NCBI GenBank assembly: GCA_024362935.1
Contig: JANCRA010000174.1
Coordinates: 124,001 to 188,000, forward strand
Length of the DNA stretch: 64,000 bases
Reading direction: 5' to 3'
From: Setophaga petechia
Lineage: Eukaryota > Chordata > Aves > Passeriformes > Parulidae
Both the position numbers and the translations under genes were made by a program. Shown here one piece after another: positions 35,487 through 46,892 of this stretch (positions are counted from its first letter, which is position 1; every line of letters starts with the position of its first letter). The notes beneath the pieces were generated by a model. That model was not told where the DNA came from, made no database searches, and worked only from the letters and a program-made list of their open reading frames with translations.

Positions 35487-36720
35487 GAGTTTATTTCCAC
35501 GGGGATTATTGATGTCAAAAGCGCCGCAGTTTGCTCTGCCCAGCAATAAACAGGCGTTTGTTGGAGCTGCGTGCTCACGGCTTTAAAGCCGGGCTCACGT
35601 AGGCCGGCCTAGAGCTAGACCTGGCTGCCCCGTGCCCAGGCTCTCTGTAAATGCTTTATTTCACAAAAATCATCAAGTTTAAACCAAAAACCATCAGAGT
35701 TTTGCTGATTTTTGGGGTTTATGTTTGATTTTTTCCCCGGGTTGTGGCAGTGGGAAGGGGCTGAGGCCCATCCTGTTCCTGGTGGGCTGAGGCCCACCCA
35801 CCCTGGGGGTGCTGAACCTGCCACGCTCTGGGCTTGTCCCACTCCAATTTGGGATTTTTTGGGATTGTTTTAGGGGTTTTTGGGAATAATTTTTGGAGAT
35901 TTTTGGGGAGTTTATTTCCACGGGGATTATTGATGTCAAAAGCGCCGCAGTTTGCTCTGCCCAGCAATAAACAGGCGTTTGTTGGAGCTGCGTGCTCACG
36001 GATTTAAAGCCGGGCCCATGTAGGCCGGCCTAGAGCTGGGCCTGGCTGCCCCATGCCCAGGCTCTCTGTAAATGCTTTATTTCACAAAAATCATCAAGTT
36101 TAAACCAAAAACCATCAGAGTTTTGCTGATTTTGGGGGTTTATGTTTGATTTTTTCCCCGGGTTGTGGCAGTGGGAAGGGGCTGAGGCCTATCCTGTTCC
36201 CAACGCCACCCTAGGGGTGCTGAACCTGCCACACTCTGGGCTTGTCCCACTCCAATTTGGGATTTTTTGGGATTGTTTTAGGGGTTTTTGGGAATAATTT
36301 TTGGAGATTTTTGGGGAGTTTATTTCCACGGGGATTATTGATGTCAAAACCACTGCAGTTTGCTCTGCCCAGCAATAAACAGGCGTTTGTTGGAGCTGCG
36401 TGCACACGGGTTTAAGGCCGGGCTCACGTAGGCCGGCCTAGCGCTAGGCCTGGCTGCCCCGTGCCCAGGCTCTCTGTAAATGCTTTATTTCACAAAAATC
36501 ATCAAGTTTAAACCAAAAGCCATCAGAGTTTTGCTGATTTTGGGGGTTTATGTTTGATTTTTTCCCCGTTTGTGGCAGTGGGAAGGGGCTGAGGCCTATC
36601 CTGTTCCCAACGCCACCCTGGGGGTGCTGAACCTGCCACGCTCTGGGTTTGTCCCACTCCAATTTGGGATTTTTTGGGACTATTTTAGGGGTTTTTGGGA
36701 ATAATTTTTGGGGAGATTAA
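35487..36720. repeat. Tandem triplication of an enhancer-like module (unit about 408-421 bp)
   Basis: Three head-to-tail copies start at about 35487, 35908 and 36315. Each holds TTATTTCCACGGGGATTATT, then GCAATAAACAGGCG with GTTTGTTGG (copy 1 forkhead ATAAACA at 35546-35552; GTTTGTT at 35556-35562), a TTTAAAGCCGGGCTC segment, the palindrome TAGGCCGGCCTA (near 35600, 36022 and 36430), then an AT-rich tail. The third copy merges into the TTTTGGGA array. It lies about 9.6-10.8 kb upstream of the SOX9 start. Copies are very similar, so the amplification is recent. Confidence 0.9.
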
Positions 36721-37520
36721 AAAAAAAAAAAAGGATTATTTCAGAGATTTTTTTGGGATTTTTTCGGGATTTTTGGGAGATTTTTGGGGGATTTTTGGGA
36801 GTTTTTTGAGGATTTTTGGGAGATTTTTTGGGGATTTTTGGGTGGATTTATTTTTATGTTTTGGGATTATTTCAGAGGTTTTTTGGGGGGAATTTTTGGG
36901 ATATTTGGGAGGGGTTTTTTTGGGATTTTTGGAGATTATTTTTGGGGGGATTTTTGGGAGATTTTCTTTTGGGATTTTTTGGCGGATTTATTTTTATATT
37001 TTGGCATTATTTCAGAGATTTTGGGGGGATTTTTGGGAGTTTTTTTGGGGATGTTTGGGATTCTTTCAGAGATTTTTTGTGGGGGATTTTTGGGAGTTTT
37101 TTTGGGATTTTTTGGGATTATTTTTGGGGATTTTTTGGGGTATTTTGTTTTTTTTATTATTTTTTGGGATTATTTCAGAGATTTTTTTCGGGAATTTTTT
37201 TTGATTTTTGGGAGTTTTTTTGAGATTTTTGGGAATTTCTTTTGGATTTTTGGGATTATTTCAGAGATTTTTTGGGGGCGAATTTTTGGGATTTTTGGGA
37301 GATTTTTTGTGATTTTTAGGAGTTTTTTGGGGATTTTGGGGATTATTTCAGAGATTTTTTGGGGGATTTTTTTTTAAATTTTTGGGAGTTCCTTTGGGAT
37401 TTTTGGGAGGCTTTTTAGGATTATTTTTGAGATTTTTTTGGGGGGGGATTTTTTGGGATTTTTGGGCTTTTTTGGGGATTTTTAGGATTCTTTTTGGGAT
37501 TTTTGGACTTTTTTTGGGAT
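36721..37520. repeat. G/T-rich minisatellite (GGGATTTTTGGGAGTTTTTT)n
   Basis: About 800 bp of irregular units of GATTTTTGGG, interspersed with a GGATTATTTCAGAG phrase about every 90-130 bp. Long F/G/I/W-rich frames are artefacts. Confidence 0.95.
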
Positions 37521-37889
37521 TTTTGCCTCTGCTGTGTCCTTCTGTGACCCTGGCAGTGGTGCTGAGCCTTTCCCAGCTGTGGGATTTCCTTTCCCTGCTC
37601 CCCAGGGATGCTGAGGGAGCTCTGCCCCAGCCCCCAGAGGCTCCCAACCCCTTTCCCATGGGAAAACCCTTCCCAGGCCATTCTGAGGTTCCCATTCTGC
37701 TGCTGGCACTGAGGCTCGGGGCTGCATCCCTGAAATCTTCACGGAATTTCCATTTTCTGCCCTGCCCTGAGAATTCAAGGAGTTCCCAAAGGGCTGAAGA
37801 TCTCCTGCAGGAGGGGCTGAAATGAAATTTTAGCTGAATTTTCTGGAGCCTCCAACGGGCAGGAAAAGCCCTGGAGCCACCGAGGCACC
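37521..37889. other. Single-copy intergenic DNA
   Basis: Moderately GC-rich sequence after the G/T array. No gene evidence. Confidence 0.4.
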
Positions 37890-38640
37890 TGAGAGCTGCT
37901 GCTTTAATTCCTCTCTAAATTAAAATTCATCAACAGAACGGCTCTGGAATTAATTGATTTATTTGCTTTCGATTTTACGACGAGGCCTCGTGGAGGAGCA
38001 TCATTTATTCCATTTTCCTTTGCTGAAGTGGCAAAAAAAAGCAGGGACAGCTTATGGTGAGAAGAAAAACACTCATTAAAAATTCAAATGAAGGGAGAGG
38101 AGGATAAAAATCCAGAAATGAGGAGGGCAGGGAGTGCTGGATTTTCTGTGCCTGTCTCTCCCTACCTGTGACAGATTAGAAATACGCTCTGGCCATTTAG
38201 CTTGGCAAAAATCAGATTTTTGGGTTTTTTTTGGTGAAAAAAACTTCATCCTGCTGCTAAGTGGGGAAAGTTTATTCTGAGCATAACACCCTCCAGCTCT
38301 CAGGGTTTTTTATTTTTTATTTTTTTTTTACCAAGAAATGTTTGCTAGGTCTTAATAATAACACAGAAAGCCTCTGAGTGCCTGACAGAATATCACTGAA
38401 TTTTTTTGGCAGGGAAAATCTGATTTTAAACAGGGCTCTGAATGGTTTATTTGGACTTGGTGTGGAGTTTAATTCGCTGTCAGACTCCAACATCTCTTTA
38501 TGAAAATCTTGGGCTCCTACACAACATCCAAACCCATTTTGGATTGAGAAGAATGGGAGGAAAAGAGCAAAAAAATCCCAAAATCCTGAGTGGGGACAAA
38601 GCTCATCCCCAGGTTTAATTTTTAACACCAAATTCCTAAA
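37890..38640. promoter_or_regulatory. Candidate upstream enhancer island (about -12 to -12.7 kb)
   Basis: AT-rich single-copy DNA has homeodomain-type TCTAAATTAAAATTC (about 37914), GGAATTAATTGATTTATTTG (about 37947-37966), CCTTTGCTGAAG, and clustered TTTATT sites. It sits at roughly the distance at which the mammalian testis enhancer TESCO lies upstream of SOX9. I cannot show homology. The distal half (38330-38640) has no obvious motif cluster. Confidence 0.35.
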
Positions 38641-39095
38641 GCTGCACTGAGAAATTCATGTTGTGAGCTCTGCCGGCCGCAATAAAGCCGGGCTTAACGG
38701 GGATGTTTGAGCCGGGCTTAAAGGAAAGAAGAGTTGGGAGAACGTACCTGGGTGCTGGAGGTTTAATCCCGGCTTTAAGCTCGGTCTTTGCAGCTGCTGG
38801 AGAGAGACTGAGCGGGAATTGAGGGTTTAAGGGCAGCGAGATGGGTTGGGAAGAGGAGCTCTGGAGCAGGCGCTCGCTGATCCCCCCAAGGCTGCGCTCA
38901 GGGAGTTAAAATTCACCCAAATATTGATGGCAGCTCCCTCCTCTGCCAGCTCTTATCTGAGCCGGGCTTTGGCAGGGCCTGAAAGGAGCCATTGTTACCT
39001 GCCAGGGGAGAAAGGAGCAGAAAAAGGAGGAAAAAAACCCCGGCAGGGGCTGAGGAACAAAGGAGGATTTGGGGATCTGGCAGCCCCGGGATGGG
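38641..39095. promoter_or_regulatory. Candidate regulatory island with repeated AAGCCGGGCTTAA motif and a SOX site
   Basis: The near-palindrome AAGCCGGGCTTAA occurs near 38684, as GAGCCGGGCTTAAAGG near 38710, and inverted as CCCGGCTTTAAGC near 38769. A GCCATTGTTACC (near 38989) contains CATTGTT, a full minus-strand SOX match, beside TTATCT (GATA) near 38955. Function is inferred. Confidence 0.35.
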
Positions 39096-40870
39096 ACAGG
39101 CCTGGCAGAGGGGAATGTTTGCTCTTCACTGAACACTTCGGGATGGGCTTGGAAATCTCTGAAAATTCAGAAATCCAGAATTTTCTACTGATTTCAGTCC
39201 AATTTTTTTCCTAAAAATCCAGGATATGGAGAAAAGGGAAAATGCCCTGCAGGGAATGCTGGAGACAGGATGCAGAAAAGGGAAAATGCCCTGTAGGGAA
39301 TGCTGGAGACAGGATGCAGAAAAGGGAAAATGCCCTGTAGGGAATGCTGGAGACAGAGGATCACCACCAAAATTTACCCATATTTATCGATTTTTTTCTT
39401 ATAAATGAATGGGAAGGATAAAAGGAAATGATGCTGAGATCCTGGTGGGAATTTTTTCCTTAGAAATGAGTGATGTGGAGTTTTGTCCCCAGGGCCTGGC
39501 AGAGGGGAATGTTTGCTCTTCACTGAACACTTCGGGATGGGCTTGAAAATCTCTGAGATCACCAGAAGCCTCAGAAATCCAGAATTTTCTACTTAATTCA
39601 GTCCAATTTTTTTCCTAAAAATCCAGGATATGGAGAAAAGGGAAAATGCCCTGCAGGGAATGCTGGAGACAGGATGCAGAAAAGGGAAAATGCCCTGCAG
39701 GGAATGCTGGAAACAGAGGATCACCACCAAAATTTACCCATATTTATCGATTTTTTTCTTATAAATGAATGGGAAGGATAAAAGGAAATGATGCTGAGAT
39801 CCTGGTGGGAATTTTTTCCTTAGAAATAAACGATGTGGAGTTTTGTCCCCAGGGCCTGGCAGAGGGGAATGTTTGCTCTTCACTGAACACTTCGGGATGG
39901 GCTTGAAAATCTCTGAGATCACCAGAAGCCTCAGAAATCCAGAATTTTCTACTTATTTCAGTCCATTTTCTTTCCTAAAAATCCGGGTTATGGAGAAAAA
40001 GGAAAATGCCCTGCAGGGAATGCTGGAGACAGGGGGTCTTCAGTAAAATGTACCCATTTTTATCCATTTTATTTCTTGTAAATGAATGACAGAGATAAAA
40101 GGAAAAATATCCTTTATTTGTGAATTTTTTCCTTGGAAATGAGTGATGTGGAGTTTTGTCCCCAGGGCCTGGCAGAGGGGAATGTTTGCTCTTCACTGAA
40201 CACTTTGGGCTGGGCTTGAAAATCTCTGAGATCACCAGAAGCCTCAGAAATCCAGAATTTTCTACTTATTTCAGTCCATTTTCTTTCCTAAAAATCCGGG
40301 TTATGGAGAAAAGGGAAAATGCCCTGCAGGGAATGCTGGAGACAGGATGCAGAAAAGGGAAAATGCCCTGCAGGGAATGCTGGAGACAGGGGGTCTCCAG
40401 TAAAATTTACCCATTTTTATCCATTTTATTTCTTGTAAATGAATGACAGAGATAAAAGGAAAAATATCCTTTATTTGTGAATTTTTTCCTTGGAAATGAG
40501 TGATGTGGAGTTTTGTCCCCAGGGCCTGGCAGAGGGGAATGTTTGCTCTTCACTGAACACTTCGGGATGGGCTTGAAAATCTCTGAGATCACCAGAAGCC
40601 TCAGAAATCCAGAATTTTCTACTTATTTCAGTCAATTTTCTTTCCTAAAAATCCAGGATATGGAGGAAAGGGAAAATGCCCTGTAGGAATGCTGGAGACA
40701 GGATGCAGAAAAGGGAAAATGCCCTGTAGGGAATGCTGGAGACAGGGGGTCTCCAGTAAAATTTACCCATTTTTATCCATTTTATTTCTTGTAAATGAAT
40801 GACAGAGATAAAAGGAAAAATATCCTTTATTTGGGAATTTTTTCCTTGGAAATGAGTGATGTGGAGTTTT
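39096..40870. repeat. Nested tandem array: about five units of 313-395 bp with an inner 41-bp repeat
   Basis: GGCCTGGCAGAGGGGAATG recurs at about 39098, 39493, 39853, 40166 and 40525. Each unit continues GCTCTTCACTGAACACTT, GGGCTTGAAAATCTCTGAG and CTTTCCTAAAAATCC. It then holds one to three copies of an inner repeat GAAAAGGGAAAATGCCCTG CAGGGAATGCTGGAGACAGGA-type unit. Unit length varies with the inner copy number. Confidence 0.93.
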
Positions 40871-41704
40871 GTGTGCCTGAGCTCAATCCAGACAGGGTTT
40901 GGGATGGTTTTGGGTTTTTGATCTGTGTCCTCCTGCCCCAATTCCAGCCAAATTCCACACAGGGAACGTTGTAGGGATCCATTTTTCTGGTAATTTGTGG
41001 AGATTTGGTAAAACCCTGCTGAGAAATGGAACAGCCACGTGCACTGCCCCTGTCCCAGAGAATCCCTGAGGATTATCCAGGAATAAACAGGATCCCCTTT
41101 CCTCCTGCACATGCAGCTCCTCGTGGGCTTTTATTTCATTATTCCCTTATCTGCCACCTTATCATTTGTCCTCAATTGGCTCCAGGACTGAGCAGAATCA
41201 GATATTTTATCCTTTGGCATCAAATGCTCCGGGTTTGGTGTCCAAGAGGTCCCAGGCTGAACAACAAACCCCACAAAGGTGACAAATCTGAGCTCTCCCC
41301 AGTGACCCGAAGCTCTCAGCAACACCCACATTTTTTTCTCTATCACCAGGGATATATTTGGGGACAGGGAAAAGGAAAAAAAAATAAAAATAGAAATGTG
41401 CCAGAGAGAGCCCAATCCAGTCCTACTGGTCTGGCAGCTTTTGGGGAGAGGAAAAGCCAGGAGGACAACGGGGTGACCATGGAGTGTCCTGGTGTGGGAA
41501 GAGACCTCTCAGCCTGGGAGGGCTCTCCTGGCAAGTTTTGGCTCTTTTTGGGATGTTTTAGGGGGATTTGGGGGTTGGGCAGAGGAAGCTCTGTGCCACA
41601 GCTCAGTGCCACCATGGGTCAGGGCTCTCTGGGGGAATCTGAGCATTCCTCCTGGGAATGCTGGGGATGAGCCTTGGGCTGTGACCCTGGGGGATGCTGA
41701 GGGC
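40871..41704. other. Single-copy intergenic DNA
   Basis: Between two arrays. A short A-rich run lies near 41370. No gene or transposon evidence. Confidence 0.4.
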
Positions 41705-42190
41705 CTTCAGCTGCCCTGGGGTGGGGCTGGCACTGCTGGGTGTCCCCATGACACGGCTGGGTGTCCCCATGACACTGCTGGGTGTCCCCAGGACGCTGCT
41801 GGGTGTCCCCCTAAGGTGGGGCTGGCACTGCTGGGTGTCCTCAGGACACTGCTGGGTGTCCCCAGGACACTGCTGGGTGTCCCCAGACACTGCTGGGTGT
41901 CCCCTTGGGGTGGGACTGGCACTGCTGGGTGTCCCCAGGGCACTGCTGGGTGTCCCCAGGACACTGCTGGGTGTCCCCCTGCGGTGGGGCTGGCACTGCT
42001 GGGTGTCCCCATGACACTGCTGGGTGTCCCCATGACACTACTGGGTGTCCCCCTAAGGTGGGGCTGGTGCTGCTGGGTGTCCCCAGGACGCTGCTGGGTG
42101 TCCCCAGGACACGGCTGGGTGTCCCCTTGGGGTGGGGCTGGCACTGCTGGGTGTCCCCAGGACACTGCTGGGTGTCCCCAGGAGCCTCCC
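41705..42190. repeat. Minisatellite (CTGGGTGTCCCCAGGACACTG)n
   Basis: Units of about 21 bp alternate with a longer unit containing CCCCCTAAGGTGGGGCTGGCA, about 20 copies. Confidence 0.95.
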
Positions 42191-42259
42191 TGGCAGCAGG
42201 GAGAGCCCTGGGAAGGGCTTTGAGGAGTCCTCACTCAGCTGACACAATGAGGCTCCAGT

Positions 42260-42725
42260 TCCCCAATCCAGCACCTCCTTTTCAATCCAGCACCTCCTTT
42301 TTCCCACCCAGCAGCTCCTTTCTAAAATCCAGCACTCCTTTTCCCATCCAGCAGCTCCTTTCTGATCCAGCATCTCCTTTCTCTGATCCAGCAGATCCTT
42401 TCCCCAAATCCAGCAGCTCCTTTCTGACCCAGCAGCTCCTTTTCCCCAATCCAGCAGCTCCTTTTCAACCCAGCAGCTCCTTTCTCCCACCCAGCAACTC
42501 CTTTCCTCAATCCAGTAGCTCCTTTCTGATCCAGCAGCTCCTTTCCCCCAACAGCTCCTTTTCCCCATCCTGCAGCTACTTTCTGATCCAGCAGCTCCTT
42601 TCTAAAATCCAGCAGCTCCTTTTTCCCACCCAGCACCTCTTTTTTTCCACCCAGCAGTTCCTCTCCCTAATCCAGCAGTTTTCCCCCATCCAGCAGCTCA
42701 TTTTCCCCCTGCCAGCAGCTCCCCG
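42260..42725. repeat. Minisatellite (CAGCAGCTCCTTTCTGATC)n
   Basis: Units of about 18-24 bp, about 20 copies, with alternative ends CTGATC, CCCCAATC, AAAATC and CCCACC. Confidence 0.94.
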
Positions 42726-43290
42726 CCAGTCCCTGGAGGGGATTAATTGATTAATTCCCAACATCTTGTGCCTGATCCGAGGCCTTGACTGGGAAAACAG
42801 GAAAGGTCACTTTGAGTCACCCCCGGCGGTGGCATCCAAAGCAAACAGAGCCTGTGGCATGCAGGGGGGGCTGGGGACATTCCCACGGGAGCAGAGGCAG
42901 CTCCGGGTCCCTCCTCACCCTGCTGCCACCCAGGGAGGGGGCAAACCCTGGAAAAAACCCTGGAAAAGACCCCTGGAAAACCTGGTGGGTGTCACACCAG
43001 GAGCGTTTCTGGGAGGGTTTGAGTGAGAAAGAGGAGGGAGAGCGCTGAGGGCTGGGGAGGAGCACAAGTGTCCTTGTTTGTCCTGCAGGATCCTGGTTTT
43101 TAATCCCCTTGGCACCAGGAGGGACAGCCCCAGCCGAGGGCTCAGGGAGGGGTTTTGCTGTCCCGTGGCTCTGCAGGACACAGGGAGGAATTTCAGCCCA
43201 GAAGTTTTGGAGTTTTTGGGGTGTGCAAACAGAGCTTGGCCGAGGGACTGTGCCCTTGCTGTGCCTTGCTCCCCTTTGGAGTGGGAAAAT
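42726..43290. other. Single-copy intergenic DNA
   Basis: GC-rich, with a short repeat of CCCTGGAAAA near 42945-42980. No gene evidence. Confidence 0.4.
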
Positions 43291-44625
43291 GGGAAAAGGA
43301 ATGGGGACAGGGAAGGGCTGGGATGGGGAATGGTGTGGAGGGGTTGTGGATGGATAAGGAATGGTGGATGGATAAGGAATGGCTGTGGAGGGATGGGATG
43401 AGGGGTAAGGAATGGTGGATGGGATGGGTAAGGAATGGCTGTGGAGGGATGGGATGAGGGGTAAGGAAGGGTTGATAGAGGGATTAGGAATGGCTGTAGA
43501 GGGATAAGGAAGGGTTGATGGAGGGATGAGGAATGTCTGGTGAAGGGATGGGATGAGGGATGAAGAATGTTGATGGAGGGATGGGATGAGGAATAAGGAA
43601 TAGTTGTGGATGGATAAGGAATGGTGGATGGATAAGGAATGGCTGGTGAAAGGATGGGATGAGGGATAAAGAAGAGTTGATGGAGGGATAAGGAATGGCT
43701 GGTGAAGGGATAAAATGAGGGATAGGGAATGGTGGATGGATAAGGAAAGGTTGATGGAGAGATGGGAGGTAAGGAATGGTGGATGGGTAAGGAATGGCTG
43801 TGGAGGGATGGGATGAGGAATAAGGAAAAATTGATGGAGAGATAAGGAATGGCTGTGCAGGGATAAGGAAGGGTTGATGGAGGGATGGGGTGAGGAATAA
43901 GGAATGCTGATGGAGGGATAAGGAATGGCTGGAGGAGGGATGGAATGAGGGATAAAGAATGCTGATGGAAGGATGGGATGAGGGGATAAGGAATGGCTGG
44001 TGAAAGGATGGGATGAAGGGACAAAGAAGGGTTGATAGAGGGATAAGGAATGGCTGGTGAAGGGATGGGATGAGGAATAAGGAATGATGGATGGATAAAG
44101 AATTATGTATGGGTAAGGAATGGTGAATAGGTAAGGAATGGCTGTGGATGGATAAGGAATTGTGGATGGGTAAGGAATTGTAGATGGATAAGGAATTGTG
44201 GATGGGTAAGGAATTTTGGATGGATAAAGAATTATGTATGTGTAAGGAATTTTGGATGGATAAGGAATTGTAGATGGGTAAGGAATTGTGGATGGATAAA
44301 GAATTGTGGATGGGTAAGGAATTGTGGATATGTAAGGAATTGTGGATAGGTAAGGAATTGTGGATGGGTAAGGAATTGTGGATGGATAAGGAATTGTGGA
44401 TGGATAAGGAATTGTGGATGGATAAAGAATTGTGGATGGGTAAGGAATTGTGGATGGGTAAGGAATTGTGGATGGATAAGGAATTGTGGATGGATAAGGA
44501 ATTGTGGATGGGTAAGGAATTATGGATGGGTAAGGAATTGTGGATGGATAAGGAAGTGTGGAGGGATAAGGAATTGTGGATGGATAAGGAATTGTGGATG
44601 GGTAAGGAATTGTGGATGGGTCATT
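43291..44625. repeat. Minisatellite, 18-bp GGATAAGGAATTGTGGAT type
   Basis: The left part (to about 44090) has diverged 30-50 bp units of TAAGGAATGGCTGTGGAGGG. The right part (about 44150-44620) is a homogeneous 18-bp array, suggesting growth at the right edge. Confidence 0.95.
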
Positions 44626-45130
44626 TTCACAGAAAAGCGAGTGGCTGAATCTACCCAGACTTGAAAATGGAAGGATGTTCTTGCCTCACAAGAGTTTGCA
44701 CAGACAAACTCTGCCCTTTTCTGTTTGTGCTGTTTTTTAGTCCTGTGCTGGAGACTCCCAGGATGGGTCTCTCCTCTGGAGATGTGGCTCCAGCAGTGCC
44801 AGAGCTCCTGGCCAGGCTCTCTGGCTGTGACACGGGGCTGGCCCGGGGCTGGGCAGCAGCTGCTGCACATCTGGCTCAGGAGTGCTGGGAAACCTTCTCC
44901 CACCCCAGCCACGCTCTTCCAGGGGGGCTGAAGGAGGAGAAGCTCTCCCTCCACCATCAGGGCAGATGGGGAAGAGCTTTTCACATTTCTGGAGCTTTCT
45001 CTGGGTAAATCTCCTCCATCCAATCCATCCATGTCCTGTCCCAGCCACCACATCCACGGGCTTCCCTCTACCTCCCTGTCCATCCTCTGGCACAGAACTC
45101 CACCCTTCAGGAGCTCCATTTTCCCCCCAA
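44626..45130. other. Single-copy intergenic DNA
   Basis: Mixed composition. No exon or transposon end recognised. Confidence 0.4.
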
Positions 45131-45962
45131 AAGTCTAAAAAAAAGGTTGAAATATTCATGCAAATAATTTTGGAAGCTCCCACAACAAAAGATCCAGGAG
45201 AACAGGGCACAGTTTTAAGAAAAAAAGTAACAATACAACTGAAACTCGGTTTGTTTTTTGTTTTTTGTTTTTTGGTTTGGTTTGGTTTTTTTTTTTGTGT
45301 ATTATTTTTTGGTGTGTGGCACCTTTCAGATTGGGCACCCAGCAAAAATCTTGATTCCTCTTGGTTTTTTTGGGGTCCTCAACAGAAAGCAAAACTGTCC
45401 CATGGGGAATGAGTCTGTACAGAAAGGTTTGTGTCACTCAAACTCAATTTTTTAAAAAAAAAGTTGAAATATTCATCCAAATAATTTTGGAAGCTCCCAC
45501 AACAGCAGATCCAGGAGAACAACACACAACTTCAAGAAAAGGAGTAAAAATAAAACTGAAACTGCATTTTTTTTTGTGTGTGGCACCTTTCAGATTGGGC
45601 ACCCAGCACAATTCTTGGGTTTTTTTGAAGATCCTCAACAGAAAGCAAAACTGTCCCGTGGGGAATGAGTTTGTACAGAAGGGTTTGTGTCACTCAAACT
45701 CAATTAAAAAAAAAAAAAGTTGAAATATTAATCCAAATAATGTTGGAAGCTCCCACAACAGCAGATCCAGGAGAACATGGCACAGCTTTAAGAAAAAAAG
45801 TAAAAATACAACTGAAACTGCAATATTTTGTGTGTGTCACCTTTCAGATTGGGCACCCAGCACAATTCTTGGATTTTTTTTTTGGGGGTCCTCAACAGAA
45901 AACAAAACTGTCCCGTGGGGAATGAGTCTGTACAGAAGGGTTTGTGTCACTCAAACTCAATT
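45131..45962. repeat. Three tandem units of about 250-320 bp
   Basis: Copies begin with an A-run and GGTTGAAATATTCATGC-like sequence at about 45135, 45455 and 45707. Each continues AGCTCCCACAACAGCAGATC, GTGTGGCACCTTTCAGATTG and AAACTGTCCCGTGGGGAATG. Copy 1 carries the POU octamer ATGCAAAT (45158-45165); copies 2 and 3 have lost it. The origin of the unit is unrecognised. Confidence 0.9.
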
Positions 45963-46892
45963 TTTTTTTTGTTAAACCCAGAAGCTCTGACCAAGCAATT
46001 GGCATTTTCTGCCTGCTTTTCCAGCAGCACAGCCTCTCCCTTGTTCCCCCAAACGTGGGTGGGAGCAGCTGGAGGTGGGCGAGCGCTCGCTGGTGCCTCT
46101 GGCCAGGCCTTGGCTGGGGCCCAGCTCAGCTCCCAGGGCCCAGGAGAAGCCAAAGCAGTGGGAGAACTTCTCCAGCAGCGTCTCCTGCCATCCACAGCCC
46201 TTCCCGTGGCTGTGTTTGCTCTTTCCCGTGTGGATGGGCACCAGCAGTGGCTCTGAGCTGTGGTTTGCAGCCAGAGCCAAGCCAGGCCCAGCCCTGGCTC
46301 AGCCTCTGAGGAGCTCCAAGCCCTGGTGTCCACCTGGGCTGCTTCTCCCTCTCTAAGCTCCCACAAGCTCCCAGTAGGAGCTTTCAGCCTGTTTGCATCA
46401 TAAAATCCTGTTTAAAGTGTGGTTATGGGCAGCACAGAGCTGGAGAGCAGCTGGAAAATCGACATCTCCGGGGTTGGTTTTTTTTTTAGGATTTTTTTAG
46501 TATTTCTCCCTTGTTAACAGGAGTCTGCTCCCTTTAGGAGGTTCCTCCTTCCCCAAATGCAGCGTGGCACTGGGAGCTGATCCACTCCTTGCTGGGCATG
46601 GCCCGAGGAGGGTTTTGGGGAGCAAGGGACGGGGAGGCAGCGTGGCTTTGGGCTGGAGCTGTTGGAGCTGCTGCTGCATTCAGAGGCCTGAGGGCCTGAA
46701 TAAAGCTCTGGGTCCAAACCCTCCATCAGAACCAACTCCTTCCCTGCACCATCCCCTTAAAGCTTGTCCACAGAGGGAAACCTGAGGAGCAGCCCCTGTT
46801 ATGGGGGGAAGCTCCATCCCAGCACCACCAGAGCTCCTGCAGGCCTGGACTTGTCCCCATGGGCCCAGCTGCAGCTCCCAGCCAGCCCAAAG
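45963..46892. other. Single-copy GC-rich intergenic DNA
   Basis: No gene evidence despite several frames of about 100 residues, whose sequence does not resemble known proteins. Confidence 0.4.
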
